In this document: piece after piece, positions 10,461-22,331 of the stretch
Numbering within the stretch: position 1 is the first letter of the stretch
Layout of the letters: every line of letters begins with the position of its first letter
Assembly (NCBI GenBank): GCA_021234155.1
Contig: JAJEKV010000035.1
Coordinates: forward strand, 6,629,891-6,693,890
Origin: Isoetes taiwanensis
Lineage: Eukaryota; Streptophyta; Lycopodiopsida; Isoetales; Isoetaceae
Direction of reading: 5' to 3'
Length of the DNA stretch: 64,000 nt
Translations under genes and position numbers: made by a program
Notes under the pieces: model-generated
Told to the model about the DNA's origin: nothing
The model's database searches: none
Seen by the model: the letters and a program-made list of their open reading frames with translations, nothing else

Positions 10461-12610
10461 TAGTTGGCAAAGTTTGAAAGAACCTGCAGGGCAGAACAAC
10501 GAAGGCTTGAGCAAGATGTAAGCTCATCTGGCCACTTGCATTAGGGCAGCTGGCTCCATCTATCTTTTGGAGATAAAGATGTACTGTCGTATCCCATTTT
10601 TGTTAGGACATTTCTAAGACAGTGCACAGCTTCAAAATTTTTACACAGCTTAGATAATTTTCTGACATTGTGCTTGGAAGGGTAACGTGGTTTGTCTATG
10701 CAAATTGGTCATCCTTGTTCGGGATGCACAAAATTTACTAAACATGTAATCGATCTTGCTTCTTTACATGGGAGGACCCATTATTTTCCCTCCATATGTT
10801 ACTTGTCAAAATCCTTTTGGGACAGGTTCCAAGTTCATGGTTGGGCTTAGCAACTATTAGTGCAATGTAGGTCACGAACTTACTAATCTAATGTAAAGTC
10901 AGACCCTTGTCAAAAACAAGCAATAGAACCTGGCAGACTGGCCTATGCAGACTGTCAATGGTAGGACTCAGCCAGAATAACCTAGCGTACACCATGTCTA
11001 ATGTCTGCTCCACCTGCTTTTTCAATGAGAAAAAATCCAGCATGGATCTCAAAATATAAATTCTCTTACTATTAGGGCCATGTAGGTCTGTACTCACAAT
11101 TTTAATATAGTACCAAATTCATGTCAAGATCAAGGAGGAAAACGTGGGAACTTGGCGGCCTAGTCTGTGCAGGCAGCTCCTGCCAGTCTATGCTTATCAG
11201 TGCCCAAAACATCCGTCAATTAATTAACTGCTTAGAAAGTGACAATCTCCACTGCTAAACCTAAAGCATGACCACATGAGGGAACATGTTATAAATAGTG
11301 ATGTTGCTTATACCTGCATTCAGAACTTTGGAATATATAACCTCTGCCTTCCATGTCTTACTAATTAGCAATTGCACTTGTGATCCAAATATGACAATTG
11401 ATGCATCCAAATTTTCTTGAACTGGAACATCCTCAGCCACACCCTTCAGCCAGCTTTGCAATCTCTGCCATACCTTCATTGGATATGCTATTGTGAGAGA
11501 GATCCTGATGAACCACTGTAGGATTTCAAGGAAATGTGAATTCATTCGTCTTTTAGAACATGTAGGTATTAGGACAGATCTTCTGAGGATATAGAAATGG
11601 TGAATGGTTAAAGTACAGCGTCAAGAATTTGTTATTCCTTTGGTCAGGCTTTTTAGGCCACTCTTTAATAATTCTGATGAAAATCAGCACTCACTTGACA
11701 CTGCACTGGTCCATGATTCGTGGGATCTTGGCCAGTCAGTGTATTTTGCTTGAGCTACCTCATTGCAGACTTTGCAGGGTGGCTTGAGCTAGTTTAATAA
11801 CTAGTTTAGTAACTGGAGTTGATAAGAACCTTGTAGCACTAGGAATGCAGCCATCCTTGGTGCTGGTCTGTGACTCCTGTTAGCACGGTCCTGTTAGCAC
11901 AGTGAGTATACGTTGCTGAGTATACTTCAATTGAGCTGAAGATTCAAAAAAATCATCAGTTTGACAGTCTGTTCTACGATTCCTGTTAGCATGATGAGTA
12001 TACTTAAATACACTTAGCTTGACCTGCAGATCTCATGCATGTGTGTAGTGCCTTCCGCTGGTGTCATCCTTGTGTATTCTATAGTGTATTCTACATAAGG
12101 TCCTTGTGTATTCTATAGTTATTCTATAGTGGCTTGGGATAGTAATCTATATATGGTTTGGGATTCTAGAGGTAAATCATATAACAGTCAGCTTCATCAA
12201 ATATAATCACAAGAAAGTTTATTTCGTATCAGATGACGAAATCAATTCCATCTAAACCGTAAAGGGTTGCAGGGCATTCATGGAAATTTGAAACTGAAAG
12301 CATAAATTTGTTACCTGCATTACTTCAATTATTTGCATGGAATCGAAAGCATGGAATTTACCTGTTGTTTGCGAAGCTCCAGTCGTTCCACCAACACTGG
12401 AGTGCAAATGGCCATCTATCTGCAACGTTTAGGGTATGAACGGGCAATGCTGACTTGGCAAATTATCATTGTCATTGGCGTAAAGCTTTTTTAGCTTTTA
12501 TCCGTCCGGCTTAAATATAACAAGCATGGCAGGAAATTCCCATTGGCTTAAAGCTTCTCCGGTCTAAATATAACAAGCATGGCATGGCCGCTTCATTCTG
12601 CTGCGCACAG
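10461..12610. other. Intergenic between RMI2 and the B3 pair
   Basis: I see no gene in about 2.1 kb. A minus-strand frame at 11261-11545 has ordinary composition but no motif I know. Short direct repeats occur near 11880-12010 (CCTGTTAGCA, GAGTATAC) and 12075-12135 (TGTATTCTATAGT). The last 150 bases contain duplicated promoter-like sequence listed separately. Confidence 0.5.
12512..12584 (+). promoter_or_regulatory. Duplicated upstream block before the first B3 gene
   Basis: The 20-mer TAAATATAACAAGCATGGCA occurs twice, at 12512-12531 and 12565-12584, with similar sequence around it (AAAGCTT and a CCGG-containing stretch before each). The second copy ends 26 bases before the proposed ATG at 12611. 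The spacing and AT-rich core fit a duplicated core-promoter or leader segment; that function is inferred from position only. Confidence 0.4.
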
Positions 12611-13674
12611 ATGAAAAGTAGGCAAGGATTGCTAGCCGTCTTCCATACTTGTGTACAAAAAACTCCTTTTCTGGTGAGAGCAGATCAGAGGGTGCTTAAG
12701 TTTTTATTTCTGCATGCTTTTTAACTTTTTGCATGGTGCAGGAGGTTGATGTTGGATTTAAGCATTTGGTGCCTGAGCCTGGACTTCTGTCTCTTACTGG
12801 ACCAAGCGGTCACATGCTCTTGGTCAGATTGATTGTTTTGGGAGACCATGTATATCTTGCAGATGGCTGGCCAGAATTTATGCTTAGCAATGGCATCTCT
12901 CCTGGGGATATTCTGTTCTGTCAACTTGATCAGGAACTCAGCATGGTGGTTGAAATATGTAGTCAAGCTGCAAATACTCATAAGTATGTTAGCAGGGTTC
13001 CAACCAAGGTTCCAACTATGATGAACAACATAGATGGCGGTGCCGCGGCGCGCAAAAGGAAGGATCTGGACAAAGAAAAGGGCTCTAGAAAGATCAGAGA
13101 TTCTTCTCTTGAATTGATGGAAGAAGACGAAGAAGAAGACGAAGAAGAATCTGATGAAGAAGAAAACTCTGATGAAGAAGAACCTGATCAGGTTGCAGAG
13201 GAGGATGCAGCAGATTATAATTTTCAGAATAAAAAAAGTAAGAGAGAGCAGGTAAAAAGGCATTGCTTATTTCTAGCACATAAAGAGAAAGATGGGTGCC
13301 TAAAGTCTCCCACCACATTTGACTTGACGATTACTAAGTGTAAACTTTACAAGGGCTTTGTAAGTTGTTCATCTTGTTGCAAAAGCTTTTTTTTGAACAG
13401 CTTTTAATGTTTGGAGAATAATGATAGAATGCATCTTGCTTGACAGGAGGTTCCTTTTGCATTTGAGGGTCATCTACCACCCAAGGGAAAGGAAGTCATG
13501 ATCATTGGTCCTGATGGCTTCCAAGTTGGTATCATGCATGGCGCTCGCCGCTATTTAGGCAATGGATGGGTCCATTTTGCAACTCACTATGCCTTGCAGG
13601 TTGATGATGTTGTAACCTTTGAAGTCATTGCACCATTCCATTGGAAAGCACATATTGTAAGAGCTTCCAAGTGA
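12611..13674 (+). CDS. Two-B3-domain protein (REM/VRN1-like), copy 1
   Basis: Three exons, 12611-12673, 12742-13251 and 13447-13674, join in phase 0 and give 266 residues. Exon 1 (ending VFHTCVQKTPFL) starts the first B3 domain, which continues in exon 2 through GFKHLVPEPGLLSLTGPSG, VYLADGWPEFMLSNGISPGD and VVEICSQAANTHKY (to about residue 100). A basic stretch (KRKDLDKEKGSRK) and an acidic E/D run (about residues 148-168) link to a second B3 domain from about residue 195 (LPPKGKEVMIIGPDGFQ, RRYLGNGWVHFATHYALQVDD, ending IVRASK). B3 domains bind DNA, so a nuclear regulator is likely. The exon 1 call rests on a matching exon in the neighbouring paralogue, which has the same splice phases. No frame breaks are seen. 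Confidence 0.85.
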
Positions 13675-15135
13675 CAATGTATGATTACTATATTTTCATA
13701 TATTTCTCTATTTGGTGTTGCCATCTAGTGTTTCTTTATTTAGTGTTGCCATCTAGTGTTGCCATGCTGAATAATGTCTCTTTTTATCACGCAAAAAAAA
13801 TACAACAAAAATAGACTCTTGTAATCATGCAATAAAAAATACAACAAAAATAGATCAACTCAAGATGTTTCTTAATTATGGTCATATTGAATGTCTTTTG
13901 TTATCTATCTCTTGTTATCTATGTTGATCAACAAAAATAGATCACTTGAAGATGCTATCATTCATTGTGTTTCGCATGGAAAAGGCATGGCGCAATTTAG
14001 AAAAGAGAATGTATTCGAATGTATTCATATTCAAATACATAGTATTATATACAAAAATAGCCTTCAACAAGAGAATGTATTCAAATACTTAATATTATAA
14101 ATACAAGTAGCTTTCAACAAGAGACTAACATGAGTCATCTCAAAATTAGCTTAGCAACGGTCGACCAACGACTTGATTTTATTCTTGGACCTAGGCTCTT
14201 ATTTTTCCAAGTGACCATTTGTTGGCAAACAAATAATAGTCGCCAATGAACATGGAATAAAGGAATAGAACAAAGGAATAGTCGCCAATGAACATGGAAT
14301 AAAGGAATAGAACAAAGGAATCGAATCTCTCTACTTGACTTATATGTGTTAAGGTTACATCTATTAAGATTATGATTATTATTGGTGTTCCCTACACATG
14401 TAGGTTACTGACTATATCCTACAATAGAATAGACGATATCCAGATAAATACCAAGCAATAAAATAAACAATATATAGATAAATATCTTTCAAATATTTTA
14501 GAATATGGTATTTATCTAGAATAGACAATATCTAGATAAATGTATCTAGAATAAAATTTCTTTATAAATTATCAAGATAAGATAAAATATTATACAATAT
14601 CAGTTATCACGATGACCGTATCAATTTATCTAGATATACTAATATACTAATATTAACTAGCTTAAGGTTTTTAATATTAAATAATATCAGACATTAAGAT
14701 TTATATTAAATAGAGAGAGATTTCTTATAAGATAGAATATCATCATATAATAGAATATCTAAATTAGACAAAATCTAGATAAATATCTTTCAAATTCCAT
14801 AGGAACCGTTAACTTCTTTCAGAGCATAGGCCTAAAAATAAGACCAAAAGTTGTTTTTGGTCTTCTCATAGCTTTTAATATAACACAAATCCAAATTTGT
14901 CTTCCAATTATGAAAGTCTTAGCTATTATTCAAGTTTTAAAATCTCTTTTTAGATTCCATATGAACCATTAAACACCTTCACAAATCGAATTTGATGGGT
15001 AGAGCAAATGCGAAAAGTAAGACATGTTTTGGTTTCTTAAAGGTTCATAGGCATCTTGAATACAAATCCCGTTTTTTTCCTTTGTTGTAGCTTTTCTCAA
15101 GTAATCAACACATTTCCAATAACCTTTCGCGGATA
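13675..15135. other. AT-rich spacer between the B3 paralogues
   Basis: No gene is visible. The spacer is strongly AT-rich with many degenerate ATCTAGATAAATA-type segments between about 14430 and 14790, a 42-bp tandem duplication, and an imperfect duplication (ATTCCATAGGAACCGTTAA near 14796 and ATTCCATATGAACCATTAA near 14953). This may be decayed transposon sequence. Confidence 0.5.
14235..14318. repeat. 42-bp perfect tandem duplication
   Basis: Two adjacent 42-bp units beginning AATAGTCGCCAATGAACATG run head to tail with no difference that I can see, suggesting a recent slip or duplication. Confidence 0.9.
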
Positions 15136-16304
15136 ATGGAGGATGATTATTGGTCGTGGTTCCACGCCACTGTGCCAAGCACTCCGTTCATGGTAAGTAT
15201 GCATGTAACAACTCAACCTTTTCTATTAAGTTGATTAATTTTGGTTTAACTTACAGGAAATTGAGCGCGGCTTTCAACAATTAGTGCCTGACGGAATGAT
15301 GCTTTGCAGAGGGCCAAACGGCCACAACATGTATGTGCAGTTGATCAATTTTGGTGGCCAGGTATATCTTGCTGCTGGATGGCCTCAATTTTTGCAGAGC
15401 AATGGCATCCCATACGGTGACATTTTATTACGCAAATTTTGATGGAGATTTCAGATTGGCTGTGGAACTATGTAGCCAAGCTGCTGACACCCAAATGTAT
15501 GTCAAAAAAAATCCTAAAGCCCTCCCTAATAACATCCTCCATGTCAGACCTGAGCCAAAGAAAAGTTGTGCCCATGATGAAAAGAAAAGAAGAATTTCAA
15601 AGGATTCTTTTGGTGAGTTTGTGGATGCATGTTTGCATGTTGAGGAGGATTTAGAGGATGAATTGGATGCTTTAGAGACTCGTAATGATGTGCCATGTGA
15701 TGCGTCCGCGTTGGCGAGGACGAATCTGAACGAAGGGAAGAGTCCTGTGGAGGATCACGTTGAAGAGGGGGATAAAAGCCCAGAGGTTGATCAAAGTGAG
15801 GAGGAGAATTGTCAAATTCAAAGTAAAACAAACTTTGATCAAGTCATTATAGAGGAGGGTGATGATCATGATGACCATAAAGCTATGGTTAAATTTGAAA
15901 TGCCAATTGTGAAATCTAGCTTTGAGAGACCTGGCATTGTAAGTTGAAGATACCTCATTTTCTCCTGCTTATTTCCTTTTTTTAGTTGTTTGTGATGATG
16001 ATTATCATTAATCTTATTATTTTCATTTGATTAACTTGTTAGAGTTGCATGGCAGAACATTACCCGGGCATACACAAAGCACTTGCCACCTAAAGGTGAG
16101 AATGTTACTCTCATAGGTCCTGATGGCTTCAAAACACTAGTTAGACGCACTGGAAGTCGCTCATACTTAGGCTTCGGATGGGCTGATTTTAGAAAGCGCT
16201 ACTTTTTGCAATTGGGAGACATAATCCATGTCAATATCATATCTCGCTTTCAATGGAAGATTGACATTTCTAGAGCTCTTGAGCACCTACAAGAGGTGGA
16301 CTAA
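15136..16304 (+). CDS. Two-B3-domain protein (REM/VRN1-like), copy 2, one frame break
   Basis: Three exons match copy 1 in boundaries and phase: 15136-15192 (MEDDYWSWFHATVPSTPFM, donor GTAAGT), 15257-15938 and 16056-16304. The first B3 domain reads GFQQLVPDGMML, VYLAAGWPQFLQSNGIPYGDIL and then VELCSQAADTQMYV in the next frame. The break is a run of four T at 15437-15440 where three would keep the frame (KFDGDF). The acidic linker is longer than in copy 1. The second B3 domain has LPPKGENVTLIGPDGF and RSYLGFGWADFRKRYFLQLGD and ends HLQEVD. With the frame closed the product would be about 328 residues. The rest is well conserved with no stops, so a homopolymer error or a very recent mutation is more likely than old decay. 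Confidence 0.8.
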
Positions 16305-16635
16305 TGCATTCATATGTTAGGTGGTATTATTCTTCGAGGTTATTGATGGGCACATTTTAAGCCAATGAATCATTTATTCCACCATTAAATTTTGAAAACA
16401 ACTATTGCATGCTGGACTTAAAAGAATCTAACATGTCCTATCAATTGCTGCTTCGTTACTCCATGCTCATGTAATGATGTTCATATCTCATTGTTAAAAA
16501 AACTATTTTATTCTATTCTATGAAATATAGGTTTTTTTTGTTATTTACTTCTTTATTGTGTGGAGTCTGTAATGTAATTTAGCAAGTGTGTAGTGTAGAA
16601 TGAGCTAGTTTAGAATTCTTACATGCTTTATAACA

Positions 16636-16928
16636 TTAGGGCCAGGTCACATGAGGATGTTGACATGATGTCTTTCATGTCGACTTGAATGCTTATAAAA
16701 GGTTGGGGTCGCATGTTCATCTTCAAAGGAAATGCCACGTCAAAAAGCTATGAACCGTTCAAAGAAACTTCCTTAATTTAGACGGTTGATCTATTCCAAG
16801 ATTTGCAACGTGTCAAAATAAAAAGGCTTCATGTCAACATGGACTCCTTCAACCGAAGAGGAAGCCCGTGGAATGGATAGACGTTGACATGAAGCTCTTC
16901 ATGTCAAAAACTCTCATGTGACCCTTAG
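16636..16928. mobile_element. MITE-like element with about 45-bp terminal inverted repeats
   Basis: The left arm (TTAGGGCCAGGTCACATGAG, then TTGACATGATGTCTTTCATG) and the reverse complement of the right arm (CTAAGGGTCACATGAGAG, then TTGACATGAAGAGCTTCATG) align over about 45 bases with small gaps. The right arm holds a near-perfect inner palindrome at 16884-16907 (arm TTGACATGAAG). The roughly 290-bp body has no coding capacity. I could not fix a target duplication, and similar TGACATG words continue to about 16990, so the right boundary is uncertain. Confidence 0.55.
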
Positions 16929-17200
16929 TTTTTGAAATTTTGACGTCTATCCCTTTATATTGACATGTACATATGACCATACCCTTAGAATATGCTACAT
17001 TGCGCTTTGTAGAAAAATTGAATTGTTTTTCATCATCCATGTAGACCAAAATGTCCAACAAACACAATTTTATGAATTTTAGACAAAACCTTTATTCATG
17101 GGCCACTTACATTTTCATTGCTTTGATGTACGTATCTAATAAAGGAAGTTAAAGAAATAGAGAGCAGAAATTTATGGTCAAAATATTAAATCCATACTAA

Positions 17201-17418
17201 GTGAGAGCAGGCAATATTTTAGAAATTCCAATAGTGTCAATTACAAAGATCTCAAAGCAAAAGCATCCTGAAAGTGATGAGGAAAGAGCAGAAGAAAGAA
17301 TTTCATACCGTGAATTAATTGGATGCGATGTATTCACTAAGCAGGTACAATCGAGATCCTTTAGGGAATATTGGATAGCTACAAAGAGAATTGTCAAGTA
17401 TTTAAAGGGTCGGTTTGA
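17201..17418 (+). pseudogene. Plus-strand Ty1/copia reverse transcriptase remnant (left part)
   Basis: The frame gives ISYRELIGC and then WIATKRIVKYLKGRFD, which matches the end of the copia reverse transcriptase domain (YR.lIG, then W.A.KRI.rYLKGT). It runs the opposite way to the element that interrupts it at 17419, and its continuation lies at 22929-23017. Confidence 0.65.
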
Positions 17419-17998
17419 TGTAATTTTTAATATGAGTGCTAACTTATCCTTTCCTTCTTTATACTCTAAACTATCAAATATCATATAAACTATTAAATGG
17501 CTAGTTCAAGAGAAACTTTTCATCAAATCACCTTGTATTTAAATCTCAACCAATTCAAGTTAAACCTTTTTACAAGAGTTCTTAGATTTCTCAAACAAAT
17601 ACAATGTTTAACTGATCATTAAACCATTGAACCGAAAGTAATCTTGAGCTCTCTGGGATTGACCATATCATCGTAGTTAAGGTTGATTAGCTTCGGCGAT
17701 CCTTACCAAGCAGATCCGACCAGATCAAGTGCACCCTCCGTTTTTAGCTTCATTCCTTCTATATCTGGTCCGGTCCGCGGTTTTGGAGAACGGATAAGCT
17801 TGCCTCGAAAATTCATGTATATCCCATGTGCCAAGTTGAAGCAATCGGCCGGACGATTTATCCCACAGGCCAAGTTAAACTATGGAGCACCCCGACTATT
17901 GGAATTTGAAATTTCCCTTTTCCACATGAAATAAACATGTCTCTACACTTTGTATGTTCACAAGGTTTACCACTAATGTTTCAACAATTATTTCTTCA
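17419..17998 (-). repeat. 3' LTR of the copia element
   Basis: It begins TGTAATTTTTAATATGAG on the plus strand and ends TTCTTCA at 17998. It pairs with 22332-22928. The first and last parts match closely, while the central part around 17630-17870 differs mostly where the other copy has CAG or CTG. Confidence 0.85.
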
Positions 17999-18284
17999 TA
18001 TCTCTTGTTTACCTTGATCCATGCGCATTACTGTGGGAGCCAAGTTATGGTCCCTAATCCCTTGATGCTTTTAAATTTTCTGTGATCCAAGTTTGAACTG
18101 CAAACAACCTGTGCAAACATGTATGCTTTTGTTATAACAGAACTAATATCGCATGATCCCTAATTCCATCATTCCCCCTTCATGTGATATTCCTTGTCAT
18201 CACACTGTAACAACCTCCTTAGTTCCTGGAATCTAGATAATGGTAAAGCTTTTTGTAAGAATATCTGCTAGTTGATCTCACAGA

Positions 18285-19902
18285 TTAATATAAGTCAAAT
18301 GTACCGATTTTTTTTTTTACCATATCTCTGATAAAATGAACTTCCATATCAATATGTTTTGATCTTTCATGTAGAATTGGATTTTTTGTCATGGCAATAC
18401 AACTTGTATTGTCACAATAGATAATTGTTGGTCCTATTTGAGCAAATCCAAACTCTTCCATGAGTCTCCTCTCCCAAATTAATTCTTTTGTCAACAAAGC
18501 TGCTGAGTTGTACTCAGCTTCAGCACTAGATAATGCAATGCTCCCTTGCTTTTTGCATTTCCAAGCAACTGGGGCCCTACCTAAAAGGACAACATATCCT
18601 GAAGTTGATTTTCATTTGTCTAAAGCCCCTCCCCAGTCAGCATCACAATAAGCTTGCAATTGCAAATTAGTTTCACTGAATAGTATACCAAAATGCATTG
18701 TACCTTTCAAATATTTGAGGATCCTTTTTGTGCATTCCGGTGTCCTTTTCCATTTTATTATTGTATTTGGCGAGAATGTTAACGCAAATGCAATGTCAGG
18801 CCTTGTACAATTTGCCACATATGACAAACAACCAATCAAACTCCTGTAAGGTACTTTCTCCATTTGTTTGCTTTCACTTTCAGTTCTTGGACTCATGTCT
18901 GCAGAAATTTTATGACCAGGAACCATGGAAGTATATACCATATTACAATCTTCCATGTGAAACTTCTTTAGCATATTTTGAATGTGTCCTTGTTGACGTA
19001 AGGCTAATATCTTATGACTTCTGTCCCTGTATACATCAATGCCCAGAAACCTCTTTAATTCTCCAAGGTCACTCATTTGGAATCGTTTCCTTAAAATATC
19101 TTTGCAGTGATTCAGTACCTTAGTTCCCTTTGATATCATGATATTGTCATCAACATAAAAAGCAATAATACACCAGTCATTCCCCATTTTGAATCTGTAA
19201 ATGTTACCATCAAGATTGAGCTTCTCAAAACCTTGTTCTAATAGATATCCATCCATACACTTATACCATTCCCTAGGGGATTGTTTAAGGCCATACACTG
19301 CCCTATTTAACTTCCAAATTTTTGCTTTTTCTTCTTCAAATCCAGGTGCAGGTCCTCCTCAAAAATGTTGTACTTACATCCATATGATGGATTTCAAGGT
19401 CACAAGCATTAGCAATGGCTAGCAGCATTCTCAAGCTATTTATTTTTACTAATGGTGAGAATGTTTCATCAAAATCTTCCCCTTTTTTCTGTGTAAAGCC
19501 TTGTGCAACAAGTCTGGCTTTAAATTTCTTTGTCTTTTTTATCAACTCCCCGGTTTTATTAAAAAAAATCCACTTGCTCCCAACTATATTCTTATCTGGA
19601 GGAATATCCACTATTGTATAAGTGTTTGTTCTTTTGAATGCCCCCATTTCTTCTTCCATAGCTTTTTGCCAGCTCTTTCCATTAGAATCGTGAACAGCCT
19701 CAATATAATTTTGAGGTATCTTGTCAGTCTCAAGTATCAAAATATCAAACAGTGTATTAATTTCTCCTACATTGGATTTAAGCCTCTTACTTTTTCCAAC
19801 TTCAGTCCTGCCATGTAGTTCTAGACTATGTTTGGCTTCATCTGCTAAAATCTGAGCTTCTGTTTGTTTGGGTTTTCTTTTTGGTCTCATTAACCGTAGC
19901 AA
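18285..19902 (-). pseudogene. copia reverse transcriptase and RNase H
   Basis: In 19902-19336 I see WQKAMEEEMGAFKRTNTY, then KARLVAQGFTQKKGEDFDET, the start of RVT_2. In 19298-18612 I see MYGLKQSPREWYKCMD, the catalytic box FYVDDNIMIS, PYRSLIGCLSYVANCTRPDI, KRILKYLKGT and YCDADWGG. In 18497-18285 I see WERRLMEEFG, YCDNTSCIAMTKNP and HERSKHIDMEVHFIRD, the end of RNase H. The frames change between these pieces, near 19315 and again around 18600, so no full polyprotein is readable. Confidence 0.9.
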
Positions 19903-20925
19903 CTAACGCCTCATGTTGTTCAATCCCTTGTTCAGCACCTGATTCCACTTCTAGCTCAACAAAATTATCTGAAATTATTTCTGACTCATTATCAGAGTCA
20001 CGTAGATCTACCTGCTCAAGTCCTTGAATTTTTTCTTCTTCTCTTATTTGTTGTTTTGGTTCTGCAATGGCACCCTCCTCTTTATTTTCAAATGAATCTT
20101 CTGTGTTTATCTTGGGAATTTTTCTATAGAACTCATTCTCATTGAAGATAACATCTCTACTCACTATAATTTTTCTTCTTGTAGGAGCATATAATCTGAA
20201 GGCTTTTGAATTTGAATCATATTCCACAAGATATGCTATATTCTATCATCCAATTTTTTTCTTAATTCTTCAGGGACATGTACAAAACACAAACATCCAT
20301 ATGCTTTTAATCTGTCATAAGATGGGGACTTACCAGACCAAAGCATCTCAGGAATTGCACCTTTAATACTTGAGGAGGGTAGAAAATTTTGAATATAGAC
20401 TGCTGCCTTCACAGCTTCACTCCACAAGAAATTGGGTAACCCAGAGTACTTTCAGCTATTCCATTTTGTTGTGGTGAATATCTGCATGTTAGTTGCCTCT
20501 TGATTTCCCTATTTGCACAAAAGGCCTTAAATTCATCAGACACATATTCACCCCCTCTATCTGACCTTATACATTTTATTTTTCTTCCAGTTTCTAGCTC
20601 AGGTTCAGCAGTGAATAATTTCAAAGCATCACTTGCTTGGTTCTTTGTTTTCAAAATATAACATTTGGTTTTTCTGCTGAAATCGTCAATAAAGCTCATG
20701 AAATATTTATGTCCACTTAAACTAGTAACATTTATAGGGCCACATAAATCTGTGTGTATCAAATTCAGAATGCCTTTTGCTCTTTTGTGTGACTCTTAAA
20801 AGGTAACATTGGTTGCTTTCCAAGTTGGCTCCTTCCTCTACTTTGGCAGATATTAAACCCTTTTTCCCAAGTGCTTTAATCATTGCAGCATTCACATGAC
20901 ATAATCTGTTATGCCAAAGTTTCAT
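19838..20925 (-). pseudogene. copia integrase region
   Basis: The pre-integrase part has LWHNRLCHVN, but the expected zinc-binding cysteine pair downstream is disturbed. The core shows HTDLCGPI, IRSDRGGEY and YSPQQNGIAES, giving the D, D and E positions, followed by EAVKAAVYIQNFLPSSS and YGCLCFVHVP typical of copia integrase C-terminal parts. Frame changes fall near 20750, 20430 and 20230. Confidence 0.88.
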
Positions 20926-21042
20926 ATCTGGATATTCAATAAGATTAATTTCATGAAGATGCTCAATATTAAATCCAAACAGATTTTCAACTCGTTTACA
21001 AATGAACTTTAATTCACCATTAAGAAAAACTTTACAGTGGAT

Positions 21043-22200
21043 CTATTCAAACAACACTTTATATCCCAAATCCACTAACTGGCACACAAATATGAGATTT
21101 CTGACAAAACTAGGTACACACAAAACATCTCTCAATTTAACAATTTTGCCATTCAAGTCAAACAACTCCAAAACCCCAGAGTCTTCAATTTTCTTCAGAC
21201 CTCCATTACCAAGCTGAACATGTCCTTTCTTTTCCCAATTTTTTAGCATATGCAAGCCACACATCACACTTTTTTCTGCTCCTGAATCTATAACAACAAA
21301 TTGGTTATTATTTTTCTTTGGAAATTCAGAAACATTGCAAGTTAAGTGCTTCCTTACCTCCAAAGTATCATCCTCAAGTTCAACTTCATTGCTGTCTTGT
21401 TTTTCTACCACATTAATACTTGAACCTCCCTTGAACCTTCCCCTTCCCCTCGCCACCTCTCAGAACTTCCAACAGATCTTCCTCGACCTCTTCCCTTTTT
21501 AGGGCTTGGACAATCTGAGGCAAAATGACCCTTGCCCTCACAATTGAAACATCTAAACTCCTTCCCACTATTGCTTGGACATTCACTCTTCAAATGACCA
21601 TATTGGTTACATGTATAACAGGGTCCTACTTTTCCCTTTGAAAAACCACCTTTTTTAGTCTTACCAGTATACAATACCTCAGATTGTTCGGGACTCCTCC
21701 GTGGTGACACTAGGACGCTCAAATTCTCATGGCATTATCATCCTGATAGCATGCTCCTTAGAAGTGGCTATATATTTCTGAGCAAGGTGGCCAAATGACT
21801 GTTATGAGATACTGCTCTTGCCAAAGCTAATATTTGGTACAGTTGTCTTTTTCAAATAACTTCATCTTCCTTAACTGTTTTTCCAGCATATCTATCTGTG
21901 AAGAACTCTTTTGTTCATAATGTTTTATCAAATAATCCCACATTTCTTAAAGCTTCATACCTCGAAGCTTCAATTTTAAGGCAGTGCCTACCTTACACAT
22001 GATTATGGCCTGAGCTTCTATAATCTTAGCTTCATATCCTCCTCCAGAACTCACAGGAGTTCCCCCTGCACCAGATACACCAGCAGTGGTTGAAATACCA
22101 CCAGACTGAGCACTACTACTAGCAGCAGGACTTGAACCACCTGAGCTAGCTGCACCTGCTACTGGACTACCATCAAATAAATACTACAAATTTTTAAATT
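21043..22200 (-). pseudogene. copia gag and protease
   Basis: The N-terminal gag is split by stops but reads AKIIEAQAIIMCKVG and EMWDYLIKHYEQKSSSQIDM (about 22010-21860), as in copia gag. Two zinc knuckles follow, CYTCNQYGHLKSEC and CFNCEGKGHFASDC (21405-21722). The protease has VIDSGAEKSV, the DSG active site, in 21043-21456, which overlaps the previous frame. Confidence 0.85.
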
Positions 22201-22315
22201 TCAGTACGCCTCTAATGCTCTCCTTCCAGATTTGAAAACCTCCATCCCCCTTAAACACTTAAATTGCATTTAATAAGTTAGCACCAAATCTGGTCGTCAT
22301 GGTCACTAGAACCTA

Positions 22316-22327
22316 GCTCTGATACCA
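22316..22327 (-). promoter_or_regulatory. Primer-binding site (initiator tRNA-Met)
   Basis: On the minus strand, a few bases inside the 5' LTR end, lies TGGTATCAGAGC, the complement of the 3' end of plant initiator tRNA-Met, the standard copia primer. Confidence 0.9.
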
Positions 22328-22331
22328 ATGA

